A program made the translations under genes and the position numbers. Source: Prevotellaceae bacterium UBA4301 (GTDB lineage: Bacteria > Bacteroidota > Bacteroidia > Bacteroidales > Bacteroidaceae). From it: a stretch of DNA of 48,298 nucleotides. The stretch spans positions 1 to 48,298 of the forward strand of contig DGUV01000037.1 in NCBI GenBank assembly GCA_002395775.1. The letters are read 5' to 3'. The notes below the pieces were generated by a model. The model was not told where the DNA came from and did no database searches. It worked only from the letters and a program-made list of their open reading frames with translations. Shown here piece after piece: positions 39,595 to 46,140 of this stretch (position 1 is the stretch's first letter; the number at the start of each line of letters is the position of its first letter).

Positions 39595-40974
39595 ATGGAC
39601 GCAACACAGATAAAAGCAGTATATTTCGTGGGCATCGGCGGCATCGGCATGAGCGCCATTGCCCGTTATTTCCTCCACCAGGGCATGACCGTGGGCGGCT
39701 ACGACAAAACACCCACCGAACTGACCCAGCGCCTCATTGACGAAGGCGCACACATCCATTTCGAGGAGAACATCGGCCTCATCCCCACCGAGTGTCTCAA
39801 CCCCGAATCGTGCCTCGTGGTTTACACTCCAGCCATCCCTGCCGAGCACAGCGAACTGCAATACTTCCAGCGCAATGGCTTCGAACTCCAGAAGCGCGCT
39901 CAGGTGCTGGGCACACTCACCCGCACGCTGAAGGGCCTGTGCGTGGCCGGCACCCACGGCAAGACCACGACCTCGTCGATGGCTGCCCACCTGCTCCACC
40001 AGAGCCACGTCGACTGCAACGCCTTCCTGGGCGGCATCACCAAGAACTACGGCACCAACTACATCCTCAGCCCCAAGAGCGACTATGTGGTGATTGAGGC
40101 CGACGAGTTCGACCGCTCGTTCCACTGGCTCCGTCCCTGGGCCACCGTCATCACCTCCACCGACGCCGACCACCTGGACATCTATGGCACCGAGGAAGCT
40201 TATCTTGAAAGTTTCCGCCACTACACCAGCCTCATCCAGGAAGGCGGCTATCTGGTGCTGCACACCGGACTGAAGATGCAGCCCGACACAAAGGCAGGAG
40301 TGACCACCTACACCTATAGCCGCGAGGAGGGCGACTTCCATGCCGAGAACGTGAAGATTGGCAACGGCGAAATCACCTTCGACCTCGTTTCCCCCCTTGG
40401 CAACATCCCAGGCATCAATCTGGGCGTGCCCGTGACCGTCAACATCGAAAACGGCATCGCCGCCATGGCCCTGGCACAGCTGGCCGGAGCCACCGAGGAG
40501 GAGATACGTCAGGGGATGGCCTCGTTCAGCGGAGTGGACCGCCGTTTCGACTTCCATGTCCGCACTCCCCAGATGGTCTATCTGAGCGACTATGCCCACC
40601 ACCCCGCCGAGATTCGCCAAAGCATCCTCAGCGTGAAGCAGCTCTACGAAGGACGCCGGGTGAAGGCCATCTTCCAACCCCATCTCTACAGCCGCACCCG
40701 CGACTTCTACCGCGAGTTTGCCGAAGCCCTGTCGCTGCTCGACGACGTCACCATCGTTGACATCTATCCCGCCCGCGAGCTGCCCATCCCCGGCATCACC
40801 AGCAAGCTCATCTACGACAACCTCCGTCCCGGCATCAAGCGGGAAATGTGCCACAAGGAGGAGATTCCCGACATAGTCCGCCGCGGCGGATTCGACGTCT
40901 TGGTCACCCTCGGAGCCGGCGACATTGACGACTATGCACCCCTGATTACCCAGATACTCAACGAGAAGGCATGA
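39595..40974 (+). CDS. murC: UDP-MurNAc--L-alanine ligase
   Basis: MurC starts the stem peptide by adding L-alanine to UDP-MurNAc. The 459 residues start with the Rossmann pattern VYFVGIGGIGMSAIARYF (about 9-26), then the ATP loop AGTHGKTTTSSMAAH near 117-131, EADEFDRSFHWL (about 167-178), STDADHLDIYG and SDYAHHPAEIR (about 328-338). It fits the 450-490 residue range of the family. Its end overlaps the ftsQ start as ATGA. Confidence 0.96.
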   Translation: MDATQIKAVYFVGIGGIGMSAIARYFLHQGMTVGGYDKTPTELTQRLIDEGAHIHFEENIGLIPTECLNPESCLVVYTPAIPAEHSELQYFQRNGFELQKRAQVLGTLTRTLKGLCVAGTHGKTTTSSMAAHLLHQSHVDCNAFLGGITKNYGTNYILSPKSDYVVIEADEFDRSFHWLRPWATVITSTDADHLDIYGTEEAYLESFRHYTSLIQEGGYLVLHTGLKMQPDTKAGVTTYTYSREEGDFHAENVKIGNGEITFDLVSPLGNIPGINLGVPVTVNIENGIAAMALAQLAGATEEEIRQGMASFSGVDRRFDFHVRTPQMVYLSDYAHHPAEIRQSILSVKQLYEGRRVKAIFQPHLYSRTRDFYREFAEALSLLDDVTIVDIYPARELPIPGITSKLIYDNLRPGIKREMCHKEEIPDIVRRGGFDVLVTLGAGDIDDYAPLITQILNEKA

Positions 40975-41702
40975 TAAAAACCCTGCTGAAGACCCTGCTA
41001 TTGCTGACCGCCGTAGGCTATCTCGCCTTTGCCGTCATCAAGGTGAGCCGCTCGCCCAAGGAGATGGTGTGCACGGGCATCGACTATCAGTTCCCCGATT
41101 CCGTCGGTCCTAGCCTCATCGATGCCGACATGGTGGCCCATCAGCTGGCCCGCAAGAAGATAAGCCCCAAAGGGAAGAAGTTGGCCGACATCGACATCCG
41201 CGGCATCCAAGACCTTCTGGCCGCCGACCCTTACATCGACACCCTCACCTGCTACACCACGGCATCGGGCAAAATCTGCATTCGCGTCACGCCAGTCCGC
41301 CCGCTCCTCCACGTCTTTGCCGACGACGGCGACGAGTTCTACGTCGGGGAGCACGGCGAGGTGATGCCCGCCGGAGGACTCAATTGCGACCTCCCCGTCG
41401 TCACCGGCCACGTCAGCCGCAAGTTTGCCAGCACCAAGTTGCTCTCCCTGGCCCACCTGCTCAGGGACGACGCCTATTGGGGCCGCCAGACCCAGCAAGT
41501 GAACATCGACCCGCAGGGCCACCTGGAGCTCATCCCCCGCTTCTGCGACCAGAAAATCATCCTCGGCGACACCCGGGATCTGGAGAACAAGCTGGAGCGC
41601 GTGCGTCTCTTCTATGAGAAAGCCATGCCCAAGGCCGGATGGAACAAGTACAACGTCATCAACGCCACCTACAACGACCAAATCATTTGCACGAAAGAAT
41701 AA
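40971..41702 (+). CDS. ftsQ: cell division protein FtsQ
   Basis: A 243-residue bitopic inner-membrane protein: a short N-terminus, one membrane helix (TLLLLTAVGYLAFAVIKV, about 8-25), then a periplasmic POTRA-like part (about 60-95) and a beta domain (VTPVRPLLHVFADDGDEFYV). FtsQ links FtsL/B to the divisome. Sequence conservation is low, but the order murC-ftsQ-ftsA-ftsZ supports the call. The start overlaps murC by four bases (ATGA). Confidence 0.9.
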   Translation: MIKTLLKTLLLLTAVGYLAFAVIKVSRSPKEMVCTGIDYQFPDSVGPSLIDADMVAHQLARKKISPKGKKLADIDIRGIQDLLAADPYIDTLTCYTTASGKICIRVTPVRPLLHVFADDGDEFYVGEHGEVMPAGGLNCDLPVVTGHVSRKFASTKLLSLAHLLRDDAYWGRQTQQVNIDPQGHLELIPRFCDQKIILGDTRDLENKLERVRLFYEKAMPKAGWNKYNVINATYNDQIICTKE

Positions 41703-41729
41703 ACGAACAACACAAAAACAGATACACCT

Positions 41730-43094
41730 ATGGGAGCAGAAAAAGAGATTATCGTAGCCCTGGAATTCGGAACCTCCTCCATCCGAGGCATCGCAGGCAA
41801 GAAGAAGCCCGACGGGACCATCCAGATCCTTGACATCCAACAAGAGCGCACCAACGATGCCATCCAGCGTGGCGTCATCTACAACATCGACAAGACCACA
41901 CAGGCCATCAACAACATCGTCTCCCGACTCGACGAAAACCTCAACCTCCACATCCGCCGCGCCTACGTAGGAGTCGGAGGCCAGTCGCTGCACTCCAACG
42001 GCAACTTCATCTCGCGCGGACTGGAGATGAAGGTGAAGATTACGCCCGAGCTCGTGGACAACCTCATGGACAACAACCGCGCCACCCAGTACACCGACTC
42101 CCAGATACTCGACGTAGTGCCCCAGGAGTATGTCGTGGGCAACCGCACCATTGCCGACCCCGTAGGCATCCAGAGCGACCAGATAGAAGCCCGCTTCCTC
42201 AACATCGTGGCCAAGAACGTCCTCGTGGAGAACATCCAGAAGTGCATGCGCATGGCAGGCATAGAGATAGCCGACATGTTCATCGCCCCCACCACGCTGG
42301 CCGACGTCCTGCTCACCGACAGCGAGAAGCGTTCGGGCTGCGCCATGGTCGATTTCGGAGCAGGCACCACCACCGTGGCCGTCTATAACGGCAACCTGCT
42401 GCGCCACCTGGCAGTCATCCCCCTGGGCGGCAACAACATCACCGCCGACATCGCCACCGCCCATCAGATGGAGTTTGAGGAAGCCGAAAGCCTCAAGCGC
42501 AAGCACGGCATCGCCTACGTGGCCGCAGAGAGCGACACCCCCCAGCAGCTGCCCATCAGCAACGACCGCACCCTCTCGGAAAACGAACTGCAGAACATCA
42601 TCGGTGCCCGCCAGGAGGAAATCATCGCCAACGTCTGGCACCAAATCGAGAACGTCAGCAGCACCCTCCTCTCCGGCATCGTCATCACCGGTGCTGCCGC
42701 TCAGCTCAAGGACATGCCTGAGGCCATCAAGCACTTCACCAAGTTCCAGCGCGTCAAGCTCGCCAAGTCGCTCATCACCACCGCCGACGTAGCCCCCGGC
42801 ATCACCGCCCCCCAGGGCAACAGCAGCGACACACTCATCGCCCTGCTCATGCACGGCGAGGCCAACTGCGTCGAAGCCCGCCAGGACGACGCAGTCCGCG
42901 GAGAAGGCGAGGAGACCACTCCCTTAGCCCAAGAGCCCCAAGCCCCCGCCGAACCACAGCCCGAGGCCCAGCCCGAAACCCAGGCCGCCGAGCAGGCCGC
43001 CGAGGAACCCAAGCCCAAGAAGCGCTTCGGCGAAGGCTTCAAGAAATTCGGCCGCGTGCTGCAGAAGATATTCACCGATGAGGAAGAAGAATAA
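41730..43094 (+). CDS. ftsA: cell division protein FtsA
   Basis: An actin-like ATPase that tethers FtsZ to the membrane. The 454 residues begin with IIVALEFGTSSIRGIAGKK (about 7-25, phosphate 1 loop), then a 1C/SHS2 region, GCAMVDFGAGTTTVAVY (phosphate 2, about 205-221), the adenosine-binding GIVITGAAAQLKDM (about 317-330), a proline/glutamate/alanine-rich linker (about 395-430) and an amphipathic C-terminal helix with KKFGRVLQKIF that fits membrane targeting. Confidence 0.95.
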   Translation: MGAEKEIIVALEFGTSSIRGIAGKKKPDGTIQILDIQQERTNDAIQRGVIYNIDKTTQAINNIVSRLDENLNLHIRRAYVGVGGQSLHSNGNFISRGLEMKVKITPELVDNLMDNNRATQYTDSQILDVVPQEYVVGNRTIADPVGIQSDQIEARFLNIVAKNVLVENIQKCMRMAGIEIADMFIAPTTLADVLLTDSEKRSGCAMVDFGAGTTTVAVYNGNLLRHLAVIPLGGNNITADIATAHQMEFEEAESLKRKHGIAYVAAESDTPQQLPISNDRTLSENELQNIIGARQEEIIANVWHQIENVSSTLLSGIVITGAAAQLKDMPEAIKHFTKFQRVKLAKSLITTADVAPGITAPQGNSSDTLIALLMHGEANCVEARQDDAVRGEGEETTPLAQEPQAPAEPQPEAQPETQAAEQAAEEPKPKKRFGEGFKKFGRVLQKIFTDEEEE

Positions 43095-43124
43095 AATACT
43101 AACCACGTAATCACACAAACAGAA

Positions 43125-44510
43125 ATGGATCAAGAAACGAAAGACATATTCGGAATGGACGGAGGAATCCAGTTCACCGGTTTCCAGCATGTCAACAACC
43201 CCAGCATCATCAAGGTGATTGGCGTGGGAGGTGGCGGTGGCAACGCCGTCAACCACATGTTCAACGAAGGCATCCACGACGTCACCTACGTCCTCTGCAA
43301 CACCGATAAGAAAGCCCTCGAGGACAGCCCCGTGCCCACCATCCTCCAGTTGGGCAAGGAAGGCCTCGGCGCAGGCAACCGTCCCGAACGCGCCCGCCAG
43401 GCCGCCATGGAGAGCATGGACGACATCAAGAACATGCTCAGCGACGGCACCAAGATGGTCTTCATTACCGCCGGCATGGGCGGCGGCACCGGCACCGGCG
43501 CAGCCCCCATCATCGCCAAGTGCGCCAAGGAGATGGGCATCCTCACCGTGGGCATCGTCACCATCCCCTTCCTCTTCGAAGGCAACAAGAAGATAGATCA
43601 GGCACTGGAAGGTGTGGAGGAAATCAAGAAACACGTCGATGCCCTCCTCGTCATCAACAACGAGCGCCTGCGCGAAATCTATCCCGAGCTCACCGTCATC
43701 AACGCCTTTGCCCGTGCCGACGACACCCTCACCGTGGCCGCACGCTCCATCGCCGAGATCATCACCATGCGCGGACGCATCAACCTCGACTTCCAGGACG
43801 TCAAGACCGTCCTCGAGAACGGCGGCGTCGCACTCATGTCCACAGGCTATGCCGAAGGCGAAAACCGTGTCAGCAAGGCCATCGACGAAGCCATCAAATC
43901 GCCCCTGCTCAACAACAACGACATCTTCAACTCCAAGAAAGTCCTCCTCAACATCAACTTCAGCGATGCCGAGGAGAGCCAGCAGTTCACCATGGAGGAG
44001 ATGAACGAAGTCCACAACTTCATGAGCAAGTTCTCCAAGAACGTCGAGACCAAATGGGGTATGGCCACCGACCCCGCCCTGGGCAACCGCATCAAGATTA
44101 CCCTTCTGGCCACCGGCTTCGGCCTCCAGCACGTCCCCGGCATGCAGGACATGATGGACAAGACCGCCCTCCAGCAAGAAGAGGATGACCGCGAACGTCA
44201 GGAGATGCGCGACGCCATCCGCAGTCAGTACTACGCCAACTCCGGCCGTCCCGCCATGCGCCGCCGCCCCTACATCTTCGTCTTCACCCCCGAGGAGCTC
44301 GACGACGAGGACATCATCTCACGCGTAGAGACCACCCCCACCTACCGCCGTACCAAGGACGAACTCAGCCAGATACGCAACCGACAGGAAGAATCCGCCG
44401 CCCCCCTCACAGCCACTCCCCCCGCAGAAGGGAGAGCCAGCGAAGAGGCAGCGCCAAGCGAGGAAGCCCCTCAGCCCTTCCTCGGTTTCCAGTTAGGCGA
44501 AGACGAATAA
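43125..44510 (+). CDS. ftsZ: cell division protein FtsZ
   Basis: The tubulin-like GTPase that forms the Z-ring at midcell. The 461 residues show IKVIGVGGGGGNAVNHM (about 28-44), the tubulin signature AGMGGGTGTGAAP (about 117-129), NNERLREIYPEL and FNSKKVLLNINF. The C-terminal domain is followed by a long variable linker (about 340-445) and a short tail PFLGFQLGEDE, the place where FtsA normally binds. A strong terminator follows directly, closing the cluster. Confidence 0.97.
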   Translation: MDQETKDIFGMDGGIQFTGFQHVNNPSIIKVIGVGGGGGNAVNHMFNEGIHDVTYVLCNTDKKALEDSPVPTILQLGKEGLGAGNRPERARQAAMESMDDIKNMLSDGTKMVFITAGMGGGTGTGAAPIIAKCAKEMGILTVGIVTIPFLFEGNKKIDQALEGVEEIKKHVDALLVINNERLREIYPELTVINAFARADDTLTVAARSIAEIITMRGRINLDFQDVKTVLENGGVALMSTGYAEGENRVSKAIDEAIKSPLLNNNDIFNSKKVLLNINFSDAEESQQFTMEEMNEVHNFMSKFSKNVETKWGMATDPALGNRIKITLLATGFGLQHVPGMQDMMDKTALQQEEDDRERQEMRDAIRSQYYANSGRPAMRRRPYIFVFTPEELDDEDIISRVETTPTYRRTKDELSQIRNRQEESAAPLTATPPAEGRASEEAAPSEEAPQPFLGFQLGEDE

Positions 44511-44515
44511 GAAGA

Positions 44516-44549
44516 CCCCTCTCCCCCACAGCGGGGAGAGGGGCTTTTT
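44516..44549. terminator. terminator of the division cluster
   Basis: A perfect 11-bp GC-rich stem CCCCTCTCCCC / GGGGAGAGGGG with a 6-base loop followed by CTTTTT on the plus strand. It lies six bases after the ftsZ stop and next to the end of the convergent recO. Confidence 0.92.
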
Positions 44550-45213
44550 AACTCAAGACCTCTCTCAGGATAGCCATCGACCGCAATTCCGGGAAGTGAG
44601 GCACGTGGCGACGATAGTAATCATTCAGCACCTCCAGCAGGCGCCTTCGCTGCCCCTGCGAGAAGCGAAACAAGTGCATCGTCCCAAAGTCCATCCGCAA
44701 CATCAGCGGCACCAGCCGCCGCTCCTCCTCGCTCAGCCCCACCTGCGCCTCCTCCCCATCGGGCCAGAAGCCCAGGAAGCGCGACAAATGGATGAGGAAC
44801 ACCGCCGGGAAGTTGGCAAACCCCTCGCGACGGTTGTCCAGCCACAGCAACGACATGCGCAGATACTCAAACAGCTCCTCGCTCGCCTGCTCCTCGCGCA
44901 AGGCATAATATAGGAACTCGCCCAGGAACAAGGCAATCGTCTGCTTCATCGGATTGTAAGGCAGCGACCCATAAGGCTCCGCCACCCTCACGTCCACCAG
45001 CCGCTGCAGGCGCGCCTCCTCGCGGAAGTCCATGTCCACCTCCAACAAGTTCAGCGGCATCAGCGCCACCCTCACCATCGTCCCCCCTCTGCCCCTGGGC
45101 CTCTTCACCATGAAGCTCACCGCCCCGCGCGAGGCCGTGAACACGGTCACAATCTCCTTGTCATCCGAATATCGCAACGCGTGCAACACCACTCCCTGAG
45201 TCTTCTCCAGCAT
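44548..45213 (-). CDS. recO: DNA repair protein RecO
   Basis: RecO works in the RecFOR pathway, loading RecA onto SSB-covered gaps. From the ATG at 45213 the protein has 221 residues: an OB-fold N-terminus (MLEKTQGVVLHALRYSDDKEIVTVF) and a helical C-terminal part with LGEFLYYALREEQASEELFEYL. A start at 45324 would read back through the tRNA-Glu promoter, so the internal ATG is preferred. The four cysteines of the zinc site in some RecO proteins are absent, which is usual for Bacteroidota. Confidence 0.88.
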   Translation of the reverse strand: MLEKTQGVVLHALRYSDDKEIVTVFTASRGAVSFMVKRPRGRGGTMVRVALMPLNLLEVDMDFREEARLQRLVDVRVAEPYGSLPYNPMKQTIALFLGEFLYYALREEQASEELFEYLRMSLLWLDNRREGFANFPAVFLIHLSRFLGFWPDGEEAQVGLSEEERRLVPLMLRMDFGTMHLFRFSQGQRRRLLEVLNDYYRRHVPHFPELRSMAILREVLS

Positions 45214-45263
45214 GTCTGAAATAGCTAAATCGAGGGTAAAGATACAAAAAAAAACCGAAAACC

Positions 45264-45294
45264 TTTGCCAGTTCACGGAAAAGTCGTAACTTTG
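45264..45294 (+). promoter_or_regulatory. tRNA-Glu promoter
   Basis: TTTG (45264-45267), exactly 19 bases, then TAACTTTG (45287-45294): a full consensus match about 46 bases before the tRNA. A short GCCC/GGGC hairpin follows in the leader. Confidence 0.8.
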
Positions 45295-45339
45295 CACCCG
45301 CAAATCGCGCCCTGCCCTGGGCACGGATGCTAAACAGGC

Positions 45340-45414
45340 GGTCCCTTCGTCTATCGGTTAGGACGAGAGATTTTCATTCTCTAAAGAGGAGTTCGACTCT
45401 CCTAGGGACTACCA
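45340..45414 (+). tRNA. tRNA-Glu (anticodon UUC)
   Basis: A 75-base cloverleaf with encoded CCA. The acceptor GGTCCCT pairs with AGGGACT (first pair G-U), the anticodon stem AGAGA/TCTCT encloses the loop TTTTCAT with anticodon TTC, and the T-arm is GGAG-TTCGACT-CTCC. It charges glutamate. Confidence 0.97.
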
Positions 45415-45464
45415 CCAAAGAGAAACATGTGAAGAAGAGAAACAATAAAAGATAATTAACAGAA

Positions 45465-45719
45465 ATGGCAAATCACAAATCATCTCTCAAGAGAATCCGT
45501 CAGGAGCAAAAGCGCCGCCTGCACAACCGCTACTACGCCAAGACCATGCGTAACGCCGTCCGCAAGCTCCGCGCCACCACCGACAAGGCCGCAGCCCTGG
45601 AGATGTACCCCGGCGTCCAGAAGATACTGGACAAGCTGGCCAAGACCAACATCATCCACAAGAACAAGGCCGCAAACCTCAAGTCAAAGCTCTGCCGCTA
45701 CATCCAGAAGCTCGGCTAA
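45465..45719 (+). CDS. rpsT: ribosomal protein S20
   Basis: An 84-residue basic protein that binds 16S rRNA early in 30S assembly. MANHKSSLKRIRQEQKRRLHN is the family N-terminus, followed by helical segments and the C-terminal NIIHKNKAANLKSKLCRYI. It starts 50 bases after tRNA-Glu. No promoter or terminator is evident between the two, so both may come from the tRNA promoter. Confidence 0.97.
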   Translation: MANHKSSLKRIRQEQKRRLHNRYYAKTMRNAVRKLRATTDKAAALEMYPGVQKILDKLAKTNIIHKNKAANLKSKLCRYIQKLG

Positions 45720-45746
45720 GCCCCATCCTGACACCCAATCACAACA

Positions 45747-45782
45747 CGACCGCTACTCACAACGAGGGCGGTCGAATTTTTT
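45747..45782 (+). terminator. terminator after rpsT
   Basis: CGACCGC (45747-45753) pairs with GCGGTCG (45768-45774), followed by AATTTTTT. It closes the tRNA-Glu/rpsT unit. Confidence 0.85.
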
Positions 45783-45792
45783 GTACCCATTG

Positions 45793-45823
45793 CTTGCCAC
45801 GTCAAAAATATTTCGTATTTTTG
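45793..45823 (+). promoter_or_regulatory. promoter before the decayed secreted-protein gene and glycosidase
   Basis: CTTG (45793-45796), 19 bases, TATTTTTG (45816-45823). It lies about 40 bases before the ATG at 45864. It probably drives the pseudogene and the following glycosidase, which starts 6 bases after the pseudogene ends. Confidence 0.65.
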
Positions 45824-45863
45824 CGGAGACTACAATCTTAATAACACACTAATTCCCAACATC

Positions 45864-46134
45864 ATGAAAAAGAAACTTTTCCTGGCTTTCTTGGCCATGT
45901 TGGGGATTGCCATGCAAGTCTCGGCTCAATGGGAGAAAGAGCGCAGCGTCACCACAGTGGTCCTATGGGCCGAAGACGGCACAAGCGCCGAGTACAAATG
46001 CAGCGACCGCCCCGTGGTGCACCACGATGGCAATGAGTGGGTGCAAGGTTGGCACCACTACCGAAAATCTTGCCGCTGGACTTTACGTGGTTAGGCAAGA
46101 AAACGCAAGTCGCAAAGTCTTCATCAAAAACTAA
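45864..46134 (+). pseudogene. frameshifted, shortened secreted-protein gene
   Basis: The first frame from ATG at 45864 gives a signal peptide (MKKKLFLAFLAMLGIAMQVS) and the start of a domain (TTVVLWAEDGTSAEYKCSDRPVV), then runs into an unrelated tail and stops at 46094. A second frame, open to 46134, gives the tail TTENLAAGLYVVRQENASRK then VFIKN, a type IX-like sorting end. The two belong to one ancestral gene. An internal deletion with frameshift near 46030-46055 joined them out of frame. Family members of this kind are normally about 150-200 residues. A programmed frameshift is unlikely because the middle is missing too. Confidence 0.75.
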
Positions 46135-46140
46135 TGTAAT

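Noticed and set aside
45907..46134. Independent 75-codon gene in the second frame
   Set aside because: Its first half is an out-of-frame reading of the signal-peptide gene. Only the tail is meaningful, so both frames are one pseudogene.
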